Origin: an uncultured Collinsella sp.
Lineage (GTDB): Bacteria > Actinomycetota > Coriobacteriia > Coriobacteriales > Coriobacteriaceae
NCBI GenBank assembly: GCA_958435945.1
Contig: CAUBIC010000003.1
Location: 1-64,000, forward strand
DNA: 64,000 nucleotides
Reading direction: 5' to 3'
The notes under the pieces are model-generated. The model was not told the DNA's origin and made no database searches. It was given only the letters and a program-made list of their open reading frames with translations. Position 1 is the first letter of the stretch. Each line of letters begins with the position of its first letter. A program made the translations under genes and the position numbers. This document shows positions 17,581 to 26,341 of the stretch, in pieces.

Positions 17581-19056
17581 ATGGCATCAGACGTTCGCGT
17601 CCGCTTTGCACCCTCACCGACGGGCAAGCTGCACATCGGCGGCGCCCGCACCGCTATCTATAACTGGGCTTTTGCCCGCGCAAACGGCGGCACGTTCATC
17701 CTGCGCATCGACGACACCGACCCCACCCGTTCCACCGACGAGAACTCGCAGATCATCCTGCGCGCCATGCGTTGGCTGGGTCTTGACTGGGACGAGGGTC
17801 CCGAGGTGGGCGGCGACTTTGGCCCCTATGCCCAGACCGAGCGCCTGGACCTGTACAAACAGGCCGCCCAGAAGCTTTGGGACGAGGGCAAGGCCTATCC
17901 CTGCTTCTGCACCAAGGAGCAGCTCGACGCCGACCGTAAGGCCGCGCAGGAGCGCAAGGACCCCTTCCAGGGCTATCAGCGTCGCTGCCGCAATCTTGAT
18001 CCCGAGGAGGCCCGTCGCCGCATCGAGGCCGGCGAGCCCTACGTCTTGCGCATCAAGGTGCCCGAGGACCGCGGCGACGTCGTTATCCACGACGCCGTCC
18101 ACGGCGAGGTGACCTTCGATGCCAAGGAGCTCGACGACTTTGTCATCTTCCGCTCCGACGGCACGCCCACGTACAACTTCGCGACCGTCGTCGATGACGC
18201 CATGATGAAGATTACCCATGTCATTCGTGGCGACGACCACCTGTCCAACACCCCGCGCCAGGTCATGGTCTACGAGGCCCTCGGTGCGCCCGTGCCAACG
18301 TTTGCCCATATCTCCATGATCCTGGGTGCCGACGGCAAGAAGCTCTCCAAGCGCCATGGCGCCACCTCGGTAGAGGAGTACCGCGATGCCGGCTACCTGC
18401 CCGACGCCTTCGTCAACTACCTGGCGCTGCTCGGCTGGTCGCTCGACGGCGAGACCACGATCATCCCGCGCGATGTCCTGGCCAGCAAGTTCTCGCTCGA
18501 CCGCATTTCCAAGAACCCGGCGACCTTCGACCCCAAGAAGCTCGATTGGGTCAATGCCGAGTACATCAACGGCATGACCGATGCCCAGTTTGCCGACGAG
18601 GTCATGGTCCCCGAGCTACACGAGGCAGGCCTCATCGAGGGTAACGTCGAGTACGGCGAGGACTGGATCGACGCGCTTGCCGCCATCGTCAAGCCGCGCA
18701 CCAAGATGCCGGCCGACGCCGTGACCGTCGCCGCTCCTATCTTTGCCACGGCCGAGACGCTCGAGTATGACGAGAAGTCCGTCAACAAGGGTCTGGCCAA
18801 GGAAGGCATGGGCGCCATTCTGGATGCCGCCAAGACCACGCTCGAGGGCGTGGACGAATGGACGGCCGCGAACATCGATGCCGCACTTGAGCCGCTGCCC
18901 GAGCAGATGGACCTCAAGAAGCGCGTGGTGTTCCAGGCCGTACGCGTCGCCGTCTGCGGCAACATGGTGAGTCCTCCGCTGGGCGAGACCATGGCGCTCG
19001 TCGGCCGCGACGACTGCCTGGCGCGCATCGACCGCGCCCGCACGATGGCGCTGTAA
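17581..19056 (+). CDS. gltX: Glutamyl-tRNA synthetase
   Basis: The class I synthetase charges tRNA-Glu, two copies of which are encoded at 6228-6403. The 491-residue protein begins VRFAPSPTGKLHIGGARTAIYNW with the HIGH-type motif, followed by RIDDTDPTRST and the KMSKS-type motif KKLSKRHGATSVEEY. The helical anticodon-binding domain fills the C-terminal third. The ATG at 17581 is preferred to an upstream in-frame ATG at 17509 because GAGGAG precedes it and the HIGH motif then sits at the normal distance from the N-terminus. Confidence 0.96.
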   Translation: MASDVRVRFAPSPTGKLHIGGARTAIYNWAFARANGGTFILRIDDTDPTRSTDENSQIILRAMRWLGLDWDEGPEVGGDFGPYAQTERLDLYKQAAQKLWDEGKAYPCFCTKEQLDADRKAAQERKDPFQGYQRRCRNLDPEEARRRIEAGEPYVLRIKVPEDRGDVVIHDAVHGEVTFDAKELDDFVIFRSDGTPTYNFATVVDDAMMKITHVIRGDDHLSNTPRQVMVYEALGAPVPTFAHISMILGADGKKLSKRHGATSVEEYRDAGYLPDAFVNYLALLGWSLDGETTIIPRDVLASKFSLDRISKNPATFDPKKLDWVNAEYINGMTDAQFADEVMVPELHEAGLIEGNVEYGEDWIDALAAIVKPRTKMPADAVTVAAPIFATAETLEYDEKSVNKGLAKEGMGAILDAAKTTLEGVDEWTAANIDAALEPLPEQMDLKKRVVFQAVRVAVCGNMVSPPLGETMALVGRDDCLARIDRARTMAL

Positions 19057-19078
19057 CAGTCGCGCAAACGCATGTTTC

Positions 19079-19112
19079 CGAGCCCCGCTCACCACGAGTG
19101 GGGCTCTTGTTT
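19079..19112 (+). terminator. Terminator after gltX
   Basis: GAGCCCCGCTC pairs with GAGTGGGGCTC over a short loop and is followed by TTGTTT. This makes the ATG at 19098, inside the hairpin, an unlikely start for priA. Confidence 0.6.
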
Positions 19113-19145
19113 CTAAAGACGTATGGGATGGGAGGTGCAGAGACC

Positions 19146-21599
19146 GTGGCCGAGCAACTATCGCTGTTTGGTTCGCCGGAACCTAAGGAAGCTCCGAAGT
19201 CCGCGGCCCCTGCCGCCGCCCCGGCGCAGCCCGAGCCCGCACCCGAGCCCGCCGCCGCCTATGCGAGCGTGGTTCTCGACATCCCGACCCGTGCGCTGTC
19301 CGAGCCGTTTGTCTACGGCATTCCGCAGTCACTCGCCAACGATGCCCAGATCGGCTCCACCGTCCTAGTCCATTTTGGCAACCGTGCGGCCGCGGGCTAT
19401 ATCGTCGACATCGCGCCCGAGCTTGCCAACCTACAAGGTAACGACGCCCTCGACCCCGCGCGCATCAAGCCTATCGAGGCTATCCTCAGCAAGCCGCTCT
19501 TTACCGCTGAGGCTGCACGCATTGCGCGCTGGATGAGTCGCGAGTACGTCGCAACTCTTTCCGAGTGCCTGCGCCTATTCTTGCCTCCGGGTGGAAGTCC
19601 GCGCGTGGTCAAGGGCGACGACGGCGTGTGGGCCGTTGAGCGCCCCGCCGTCAAACCCATCCAAAACCGCTGGGTCATGCTCACTCCCGAGGGTTTCGAC
19701 TACACGCCGCCCAAGACCGCCGTTCGCCAGCGTCAGCTCATTGAGGCGCTCCAATGCGGCCCGGTCACGACGCGCGACCTCAACCTGCTCTACAACAGCA
19801 TGTCGGTGACCATTAAAGCGCTCGAAAAACGCGGCGTCGTGGTGGTGGAGGAGCGCCGCGCCTGGCGTGGCTGCAGCGAGCAGACCACGCTGTCCTCGGC
19901 GAGCGGCAAGGCCCCGGTGGCACTCACGTGCGGCCAGCAGCAGGCCCTCGCGCAGATTGAGCGCGCCCGCTTAGATGCTCATGGCGATGTGGTGCTGGTC
20001 GATGGCGTTACCGGTTCCGGCAAAACCGAGGTCTACCTCTCGGCGATTGAGCGCGTGCTGGCAGCCGGCCGTTCGGCCTGCGTGCTTGTGCCTGAGATCT
20101 CGCTGACGGCCCAGACCGTCGGCCGCTTCCGCTCGCGCTTTGGCGAGACGGTCGCGGTCTTCCACTCGCGTCTTTCGGCCGGCGAACGTCTGGACCAGTG
20201 GGACATGGTCGCCAGCGGTGCCGCTCGCGTTGTCGTCGGCGCGCGTTCGGCGCTCTTTTGCCCGCTCAGCGACCTGGGCCTCATCATTATCGACGAGGAG
20301 CACGAGACCAGCTACAAGCAGGGCTCCAGTCCGCGCTATCATGCGCGCGAGGTGGCGGCCGAGATGGCGCGCCGCTTTCGCTGCCCGCTCGTGTTGGGCT
20401 CGGCCACGCCTTCTGCCGAGGCCCTCGACCGCTGCCACCGCGGCACGTACGGCGGCGTCACGTGGACGCGCGTCGAGATGCCCGAACGCCCGGGTCACGC
20501 GGTCCTGCCTACGGTCCGCATTGCCGACCTACGCCGCGAGTTCTCGCACGGTAGCCGCTCAATGTTCTCAAAACCGCTGATGGAAGGCCTGGAGCGCGTT
20601 GTGGAGCGGCGAGAGAAGGCTGTGCTGTTGCATAACCGCCGCGGCTTTGCGCCGTTTTTGATGTGTCGCGAGTGCGGTTGCGTCCCCACTTGCAACCACT
20701 GCTCCACGGCGCTTACGTACCACGAGCGCACGCACACGCTGCAGTGTCACACCTGTGGTTCGTCCTGGCGCGTGCAGCCGTATCCCGCACCCACGAGTCG
20801 TTGCCCCAAATGCGGCAGCCGCTACCTGGCAAAAATGGGCCTGGGCACGCAGCAGATTGAGGACGCGCTGCACCAAATGCTGCCCGAGGACGTCGCCATC
20901 ATTCGCATGGACGCTGATTCCACGCGTGGCAAGGACGCGCATAAAAAGTTGCTCGAGCAGTTCGATGCCGCCGATTGCGCGGTGCTGCTGGGCACCCAGA
21001 TGATCGCCAAGGGCCTCGATTTTCCCGAGGTCACGCTTGTGGGTGTAGTCAATGCCGACTTTGCGTTAAAGCTGCCCGATTTTAGAGCGGGGGAGCGCGC
21101 CTACGATTTGCTGGAGCAGGTCGCGGGCCGTGCCGGACGCGGCGATCGCCCTGGCGAGGTCGTCATCCAGACCTATCTGCCCGAGGACCCAGTCATCCGC
21201 GCCGTCGCCGAGCACGACCGTTCGATCTTTACCGACTACGACCTGGACCAGCGCCGCGACGCACTGTATCCGCCGTTCGTTCGTCTGGTCAACATTTTGG
21301 TGTGGTCGGCTAGCCGCGACGATGCGCAGGATTATATCGGGCGCATCGCAAAGCTGCTCAAGCGCCGATGGCATGCCGCCGCTCCCGACTTTTTGCGGTC
21401 GGGCAGCGCGGTGCCGCAGGTGCTGGGTCCGGCTTCGTGTGTAATCGAGAGAGCAAAGGACCGTTATCGCTTCCACCTGCTTGTGAAGTCGCCCGTGGGG
21501 TACCATGTCTCTGATGATATCGATGCCTGCCTCAAAGAGGTGGGTTCCGTGCGTGGCGTGAGCGTGAGTGTTGACGTCGACGCCTATGATTTGATGTAA
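19146..21599 (+). CDS. priA: Primosomal protein N' (PriA helicase)
   Basis: PriA reloads the replisome at stalled forks as a 3'-5' DNA helicase. The 817-residue product has an N-terminal 3'-DNA-binding domain, Walker A VTGSGKTEVY, the DEEH box DEEHETSYKQ, an eight-cysteine zinc region (CRECGCVPTCNHC ... CHTCG ... CPKCGS) and a C-terminal helicase half with QVAGRAGRGDRPG. A GTG start at 19146 (VAEQLSLFG) is chosen because GGGAGG lies 9 bases upstream; earlier in-frame ATG codons at 19098 and 19128 overlap the gltX terminator region or have poor sites. The N-terminus has a Pro/Ala-rich stretch before the core. Confidence 0.93.
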   Translation: MAEQLSLFGSPEPKEAPKSAAPAAAPAQPEPAPEPAAAYASVVLDIPTRALSEPFVYGIPQSLANDAQIGSTVLVHFGNRAAAGYIVDIAPELANLQGNDALDPARIKPIEAILSKPLFTAEAARIARWMSREYVATLSECLRLFLPPGGSPRVVKGDDGVWAVERPAVKPIQNRWVMLTPEGFDYTPPKTAVRQRQLIEALQCGPVTTRDLNLLYNSMSVTIKALEKRGVVVVEERRAWRGCSEQTTLSSASGKAPVALTCGQQQALAQIERARLDAHGDVVLVDGVTGSGKTEVYLSAIERVLAAGRSACVLVPEISLTAQTVGRFRSRFGETVAVFHSRLSAGERLDQWDMVASGAARVVVGARSALFCPLSDLGLIIIDEEHETSYKQGSSPRYHAREVAAEMARRFRCPLVLGSATPSAEALDRCHRGTYGGVTWTRVEMPERPGHAVLPTVRIADLRREFSHGSRSMFSKPLMEGLERVVERREKAVLLHNRRGFAPFLMCRECGCVPTCNHCSTALTYHERTHTLQCHTCGSSWRVQPYPAPTSRCPKCGSRYLAKMGLGTQQIEDALHQMLPEDVAIIRMDADSTRGKDAHKKLLEQFDAADCAVLLGTQMIAKGLDFPEVTLVGVVNADFALKLPDFRAGERAYDLLEQVAGRAGRGDRPGEVVIQTYLPEDPVIRAVAEHDRSIFTDYDLDQRRDALYPPFVRLVNILVWSASRDDAQDYIGRIAKLLKRRWHAAAPDFLRSGSAVPQVLGPASCVIERAKDRYRFHLLVKSPVGYHVSDDIDACLKEVGSVRGVSVSVDVDAYDLM

Positions 21600-21617
21600 C
21601 AACCCGAAAGGATGGCC

Positions 21618-22154
21618 ATGGAAGCCAACGGAATCGTACTGTCGCCCGACCCTCGACTGCGCCAGGAGTGCGCCGTCATCGAGGAGATCACCCCGGCGAT
21701 CGAGGCACTCGCCGAGAAGATGAAGAAGATGATGTTCGACAACGGTGGTTGCGGTCTGGCTGCCCCGCAGATCGGCGAGCTCATTCAGCTTGTCACCATC
21801 GACTGCGATTACAGCGACAAGAACGACTACGATCCGTACGTGCTCATCAATCCCGTCATTGTTGAGCAGAGCGATCATCTGGTGCCGTTTAGCGAGGGCT
21901 GCCTGTCCATCCCCGGCATTAGCTGCGAGATTGAGCGTCCCGACCATGTCGTCGTCGAGGCTTATGACCTGGATGCCAACCTGATTCGCTATGAGGCCAC
22001 AGGCGACCTGTTCTGCGTGTGCCTACAGCACGAGATCGATCACCTGCACGGCAACACCATGTTCGAGCGACTGAAGCCCATGCAGAGGCTCAAGGCCGTC
22101 AAGGAGTACCAGGACGCCCTGGCTCGCGGCGCTCGACCGGGCGAGACGGAGTAG
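21618..22154 (+). CDS. def: Peptide deformylase
   Basis: The metalloenzyme removes the N-formyl group from new proteins. All three motifs are present in the 178-residue product: GCGLAAPQIG, EGCLSIPG (metal-ligand Cys) and QHEIDHLHG (two His ligands and the catalytic Glu). AAAGG lies 7 bases before ATG 21618, so the ATG at 21612, only one base after that site, is less likely. It follows priA by 18 bases and is followed by fmt, the formyltransferase that adds the same group, with the element at 22162-22257 between them. Confidence 0.95.
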   Translation: MEANGIVLSPDPRLRQECAVIEEITPAIEALAEKMKKMMFDNGGCGLAAPQIGELIQLVTIDCDYSDKNDYDPYVLINPVIVEQSDHLVPFSEGCLSIPGISCEIERPDHVVVEAYDLDANLIRYEATGDLFCVCLQHEIDHLHGNTMFERLKPMQRLKAVKEYQDALARGARPGETE

Positions 22155-22161
22155 GTCGTCC

Positions 22162-22257
22162 GTCCCCGGGGCGCCCGCCTATATCATCCCGTGCTCAAAC
22201 ATTCTCGCTGCGCTGCGAAACTGCGCGCGGGACGATATAGGCGGGCGCCCCGGGGAC
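22162..22257. repeat. Long inverted repeat, family B, second copy
   Basis: A 30-bp arm (starting GTCCCCGGGGCGCCCGCCTA, 22162-22191) returns inverted at 22228-22257 with one mismatch. The 36-base centre begins TGCTCAAACA, as in the element at 15744-15864. The def-fmt gap 22155-22474 contains this repeat and a weak terminator, and nothing else I recognise. Confidence 0.85.
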
Positions 22258-22331
22258 TACTTTGACGCTGCTTATCTCGCCCGGGTGCCGTCGGGCCAGG
22301 GAGGGACGTCTTCGCTGATAGGTGCTTTGTT

Positions 22332-22365
22332 GAGAGAGCTGCTTTTATTGCGGCTCTTTCTTTGG
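22332..22365 (+). terminator. Possible terminator upstream of fmt
   Basis: GAGAGCTGC pairs imperfectly with GCGGCTCTT over TTTTATT and is followed by TCTTTGGTTTT. Confidence 0.45.
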
Positions 22366-22474
22366 TTTTGGGTATATTTGTTCTTGTTGAATTGTTATTG
22401 CGGATGGGCTGTGTACTTGGCTTTCCGCCGTTATTTGTAGCTGTCTCGGCTTTGGTTGAGGGGAGACGTTCTTT

Positions 22475-23395
22475 ATGCGTATTGTGTTTATGGGTACGCC
22501 TGATTTTGCTGTGCCTTCGCTGACTTCGCTTGTTGAGGCTGGGAATGAGATTGCGCTTGTCATTACTCGTCCCGATGCTGTTCGTGGGCGTGGTAAGAAG
22601 CTTGAGCCTTCTCCTGTTAAGGCCAAGGCGCTTGAGCTGGGGTTGCCGGTTGTTGAGGCCAATCGTATGACGCCCGAGGTTGTCGAGTCGCTTCAGGCTG
22701 CGCAGGCTGATATATTCTGCGTGGCTGCCTATGGCTGCATTTTGCCCGATGAGGTGCTGCATATGGCGCCGCTTGGTATTGTGAATGTTCATGCTTCGCT
22801 GCTGCCGCGTTGGCGTGGCGCCGCTCCCATTCAGCGTGCGATTCTTGCTGGTGATGAGGTTGCCGGCGTTTCCATTATGCGTATTGGGCATGGCGTGGAT
22901 ACCGGCGCTTATTGTGCGCAGGCCTCGACATCTGTCGCCGGCAAGCATGCCGAGGCACTGACGATGGAGCTTGGCGAGCTGGGCGGTAAGCTGCTGGCCG
23001 ATACGCTGCCCTCGCTTGCCGATGACACAGCGGTGTGGACCGAGCAGGATGAGTCGCTCGTCACGCATGCTGCCAAGATTTCCAAGCAGGAGATGCGTCT
23101 GGATCCGCAGATGGCGGCGCTCGATTGCGTGCGTCACGTGTTGGCTTCGTCCGACACTGCACCCGCTCGCTGCGTGATTGCCGGTAAGTCGGTTCGCGTG
23201 CTCGATGCTGCGCTGGCGGATGTGTCGCTTGGCGAGGGCGCTGTTGCCGTTAAGAGCAAGCGTGTCTACCTGGGACTTTCCGATGGTGCGGTCGAGCTGC
23301 TTGAGGTTAAGCCCGATGGCAAGCGCGCTATGGCTGCTTCTGCCTGGGCTGCCGGCCTGCAGGGCGCCGATCTGACGTGGGGTGCTTTGTCATGA
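22475..23395 (+). CDS. fmt: Methionyl-tRNA formyltransferase
   Basis: The enzyme formylates initiator Met-tRNA using 10-formyl-tetrahydrofolate. The 306-residue protein begins MRIVFMGTPDFAVPSL and has the folate/catalytic region VNVHASLLPRWRGAAPIQRAI followed by GVSIMRIGHGVDTG. A C-terminal OB-fold domain follows. GAGGGGAG precedes the ATG. Its stop overlaps the next start as ATGA, coupling it to the rRNA methyltransferase, a common pairing. The first 300 bases are unusually T-rich in codon third positions compared with neighbours. Confidence 0.95.
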   Translation: MRIVFMGTPDFAVPSLTSLVEAGNEIALVITRPDAVRGRGKKLEPSPVKAKALELGLPVVEANRMTPEVVESLQAAQADIFCVAAYGCILPDEVLHMAPLGIVNVHASLLPRWRGAAPIQRAILAGDEVAGVSIMRIGHGVDTGAYCAQASTSVAGKHAEALTMELGELGGKLLADTLPSLADDTAVWTEQDESLVTHAAKISKQEMRLDPQMAALDCVRHVLASSDTAPARCVIAGKSVRVLDAALADVSLGEGAVAVKSKRVYLGLSDGAVELLEVKPDGKRAMAASAWAAGLQGADLTWGALS

Positions 23396-24792
23396 GCAAG
23401 CTTTCCCCCGCGCGTAAGCTCGCGCTCGATGTGCTGATGGAGGCCGACCGTCGCGGCGTGTATGCGCGCGATGTGCTCTCTGCCCGCGCTACGGCCAAGG
23501 CCATTGACAAGCGCGATTCCGCGTTTGCCGCTCGCCTGGCGCTGGGCGTTGCCGCGACGCAGGGCATTTTGGATGAGCTGCTCGATCAGTTTCTCGATAA
23601 GCCCAAAAAGGTCGCGCCGCGCGTTCGCATGGCGCTTCGCATCTCGGCCTTCGAGATGCTCTACCTGCATACCCCGGGTCGCGTTGCCGTGAGTCAGGGC
23701 GTTGAGCTGGTTCGTAGCGGCGCTAAATCGGCTGCTGGTCTGGCGAACGCCGTACTGCATAAGGTCGCGGACAACGTCGAGGACTTTGCCACTGCGGCGG
23801 ATGCCGATGAGTCCGAGCGCCGATTGGTTCGCCTATCTCGCCTGATGGGTATGCCGCGCTGGCTGTGTGCTCGCATTATGGCGTCGTTCGATACGCCCGA
23901 GGGCGCGCTCAACTTTGCAGGAAATCTGGCGCCCGCGCCGCTCGCTTTGCACGAGAACGCCTTTGCAACCAAGCCTGATCCGTACCTATCGCAGCTTGTG
24001 GCGCCGGTGTTCCCGGGCTGCCATGCGCCGGTCGATTCGCAGGCTACGGTTGCGTCGGGTGTGTTTGAACGCGCGGCGGCCGTGGCCTCGGACCTTAACG
24101 CTCAGCTCATCGCTACTGCGGCTACTCGTCCCGGGCGCTGCCTAGAGATTGGCGCCGGTCGTGGTACCAAGACGTATGTGATGATGTGCCAGGCTAAGCG
24201 TGCCGGCTACGACCGTCAGCACACTGCACTCGATTTGCACGATCGCAAGTGTGATCAGAATCTCGCGCGCCTGCATAAGGCTGGTATCAAGGGCGTTCGT
24301 ACCGTCTCGGGTGATGCGTGCGAGCTCGACGAGGTACTGACGTCGTTCGATGCGATGCTTGGTAAACCCGTTCTGTTCGATACGGTGTTTATCGATGCCC
24401 CGTGCTCGGGTACCGGCACCATGCGCCGGCATCCTGAGATTCCGTGGCGCTTGACCGAAAAGGACGTGACGGTTGAGCTTCCTAAACTGCAGCTGACGAT
24501 GCTCAAGGAAGCCGCCGCGCGCGTGGCTGCCGGCGGTGAGCTTATCTATGCCACCTGCTCGGTTTTTGCTGAGGAGAACACTCAGGTCGTGGATGCCTTC
24601 CTGGCTTCTCCCGAGGGTGCCGGCTTTAGCGTGGCGCCGCTTTCCGAAGCACAGATTCTGCAACTCCCCGAGTTCGATCAGGCCAAGAAGCTCGTTTTCG
24701 TACGCCAGAACGATCGAGGCCTCTTCCAAAGCGTTCCCGTAAACGCCGACTCCTACGACGGCCACTTCTGCGCCCGCCTGGTCCATAAGTAA
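23392..24792 (+). CDS. rsmB: 16S rRNA m5C967-type methyltransferase (RsmB/Sun family)
   Basis: The enzyme methylates a cytosine in 16S rRNA. The 466-residue protein has an N-terminal NusB-like RNA-binding domain (residues about 1-140, ALDVLMEADRRGVYARDVL) and a C-terminal SAM-dependent domain. The SAM loop is EIGAGRGTKTYVM and the two catalytic cysteines are in DAPCSGTGTMRRHPEIPWR and YATCSVF. The ATG at 23392 overlaps the fmt stop codon and is preferred to one at 23377. A Collinsella-style repeat follows directly at 24799. Confidence 0.92.
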   Translation: MSKLSPARKLALDVLMEADRRGVYARDVLSARATAKAIDKRDSAFAARLALGVAATQGILDELLDQFLDKPKKVAPRVRMALRISAFEMLYLHTPGRVAVSQGVELVRSGAKSAAGLANAVLHKVADNVEDFATAADADESERRLVRLSRLMGMPRWLCARIMASFDTPEGALNFAGNLAPAPLALHENAFATKPDPYLSQLVAPVFPGCHAPVDSQATVASGVFERAAAVASDLNAQLIATAATRPGRCLEIGAGRGTKTYVMMCQAKRAGYDRQHTALDLHDRKCDQNLARLHKAGIKGVRTVSGDACELDEVLTSFDAMLGKPVLFDTVFIDAPCSGTGTMRRHPEIPWRLTEKDVTVELPKLQLTMLKEAAARVAAGGELIYATCSVFAEENTQVVDAFLASPEGAGFSVAPLSEAQILQLPEFDQAKKLVFVRQNDRGLFQSVPVNADSYDGHFCARLVHK

Positions 24793-24798
24793 CAACTA

Positions 24799-24865
24799 AG
24801 TTGCGGTGAAATAGGGATTGAAAAGCGGCTTCTACCCGCCAAACAGTCCTTATTTCACCGCAACT
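24799..24865. repeat. REP-like inverted repeat, family A, copy 2
   Basis: Arms AGTTGCGGTGAAATAGGG and its inverted partner CCTTATTTCACCGCAACT match the element at 8613-8689. The centre shares CTTCTA and AAACAGTCC with that copy. It begins six bases after the rRNA methyltransferase stop. Confidence 0.85.
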
Positions 24866-24874
24866 CATAAGGAA

Positions 24875-24908
24875 GATTTTTCTGGGAATGGGACTAATAA
24901 ATCGGGTA
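24875..24908. repeat. Copy of the TTTTTCTGGGA repeat
   Basis: GATTTTTCTGGGAATGGGAC followed by TAATAAATCGGG resembles the repeat at 6066-6102 (GATTTTTCTGGGACGGGGCT). It lies between the family A element and the AT-rich gene at 24983. Confidence 0.4.
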
Positions 24909-24982
24909 TGAAAGTAAGCGGTTGGGTTTGGTAAGTTTCTGGATGCATGAACCGCTCGCAGATTTAATATTGAGGGGTTAAA

Positions 24983-25930
24983 ATGAACGATCTTAATAGG
25001 GACAAGATTGACAATCCTGAAGATAATACTCAGGAAAATGAAGAGGTTGAGAATTCTTCGATTAAAAAGCGGGTAATTATTGGTGCCGGTATTGTTGCTT
25101 TGCTCATTGCTGGTTGTGTCGGTGGTTATGCTGGTTACAATTACAAACAAGCATGTAGTGAACATAATCAGCAGGTTGAAGTTTTGTATTCAAAGGCTAG
25201 CGATAGTGTTGCTGCCTTTAAGGCTGATCCTGGGTTACTAACTTTTGAGCAACGTCTTGATACCATTAAAAATGCTCAAAATAATAAAGAGATTTTGAAT
25301 AAAGAAATCTCTAATGACAGTTTTAAGTATGCGGATGGCACTTCCCCTGATTGGACTAAGCTGCTTAATAAGTATGATTCCATTATTAAAGGCTGCCGTA
25401 AGGCTCAAAATAATGAGTGGAATACTTCTCTAGTTGATCATGCTAATTTTGATGTGAATTCTACTGAAGATACTGACTCTCTCCAGCAGCATATTAATAG
25501 CCTCAATGGTCTTCTTAATGATATTTCTAACAAAGATAATCAGAAGCTGATTTTTGAAGATGCCAAAAAGGATTCTAAAAAATTCATCGATCAAATCAAT
25601 GAACAGATTAGTCGTTATCAAACTCGTATTGATGATTTAAACAAGGCAAAAGCTGAAGCTGAAGCTGAAGCGAAGGCTCAAGAGGAAGTAACAGCACAAG
25701 CTCAACAGCAGACTTCTCAGCAGAATAGTTATTCTAGCGGTAGTAACTATTCTAATAATAATTCTGGTGGATCTTCTAGCAGTATTTCTTCTTCCAATAA
25801 TAGTGGTGGTAAGTATGTCATTCGTCAATTAGATCAATATGATGCAGCTGGTAACTATATCGGATCTACTCATTGGTATAGCGATGGTACTTGTGATGAT
25901 CCTTATGCTGCCGGTATGGGCGGATTTTAA
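24983..25930 (+). CDS. AT-rich membrane-anchored protein of unknown function
   Basis: I do not recognise this 315-residue protein. The first 30 residues are acidic and cytoplasmic. One membrane helix lies at about 31-51 (VIIGAGIVALLIAGCVGGYAG). The extracellular part is helical with a probable coiled coil near 195-245 (QINEQISRYQTRIDDLNKAKAEAEAEAKAQ), then a Ser/Asn/Gly-rich linker (about 255-285) and a short C-terminal module with QYDAAGNYIGSTHWYSDGTCDDP. GAGGGG precedes the ATG. Its codons are AT-rich (AAT, GAT, TCT, AAA), quite unlike its GC-rich neighbours, and repeat elements flank it, which points to acquisition. A surface-exposed or phage-derived role is possible. Confidence 0.7.
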   Translation: MNDLNRDKIDNPEDNTQENEEVENSSIKKRVIIGAGIVALLIAGCVGGYAGYNYKQACSEHNQQVEVLYSKASDSVAAFKADPGLLTFEQRLDTIKNAQNNKEILNKEISNDSFKYADGTSPDWTKLLNKYDSIIKGCRKAQNNEWNTSLVDHANFDVNSTEDTDSLQQHINSLNGLLNDISNKDNQKLIFEDAKKDSKKFIDQINEQISRYQTRIDDLNKAKAEAEAEAKAQEEVTAQAQQQTSQQNSYSSGSNYSNNNSGGSSSSISSSNNSGGKYVIRQLDQYDAAGNYIGSTHWYSDGTCDDPYAAGMGGF

Positions 25931-25975
25931 AATATACTAATTTTAAAAATAATTATCGACCCATAGCGCAAAGAA

Positions 25976-26009
25976 GTGACCCCGCGATCGTAGTTGATCG
26001 CGGGGTCAC
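25976..26009. terminator. Bidirectional hairpin between converging genes
   Basis: GTGACCCCGCGATC pairs perfectly with GATCGCGGGGTCAC over a 6-base loop, between the AT-rich gene and the FmdB gene, which point at each other. Confidence 0.7.
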
Positions 26010-26016
26010 GTTGTTA

Positions 26017-26253
26017 TTAGTGGCTATGCGGGCAGTTGGCGCAGCAGCCGCTGGTGGCGCTGGTGCTGGAGCCGCCGCTTCGCTGGTCGGTGTTGTAGAA
26101 ACCGCTGCCTTCGAACTTAATGCCGCTGGCCGAGAACGTCTTAGATGCCGGAGCACCGCAGCTGGGGCATACGACCTCGGGCGTCTCGGACATGGGGTGC
26201 TCAACTTCAAACACGTTGCCGCAGCTCGTGCACTTGTAATCGTAGCGCGCCAT
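26017..26253 (-). CDS. FmdB-family zinc ribbon protein
   Basis: The 78-residue protein begins MARYDYKCTSCGNVFEVEHPM, with a second pair in VVCPSCGAP: the CxxC-CxxC ribbon of the FmdB/putative regulatory protein family. A Gly/Ser-rich C-terminus ends in GCCANCPHSH, adding more possible metal ligands. The family's function is not settled. GGAAG precedes the start on the minus strand. Confidence 0.85.
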   Translation of the reverse strand: MARYDYKCTSCGNVFEVEHPMSETPEVVCPSCGAPASKTFSASGIKFEGSGFYNTDQRSGGSSTSATSGCCANCPHSH

Positions 26254-26275
26254 AATACTTCCTTTTCAGCACAAA

Positions 26276-26297
26276 GCGGGCAGATCGCTCTGCCCGC
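26276..26297 (-). terminator. Hairpin after the GH13-GH77 gene
   Basis: GCGGGCAGA pairs with TCTGCCCGC over a 4-base loop. On the minus strand CTTTG follows, only a weak T run. Confidence 0.5.
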
Positions 26298-26341
26298 AAA
26301 AATTCAAACAGCTGTAACTGTACCCTATATCGGGGGTTTTA

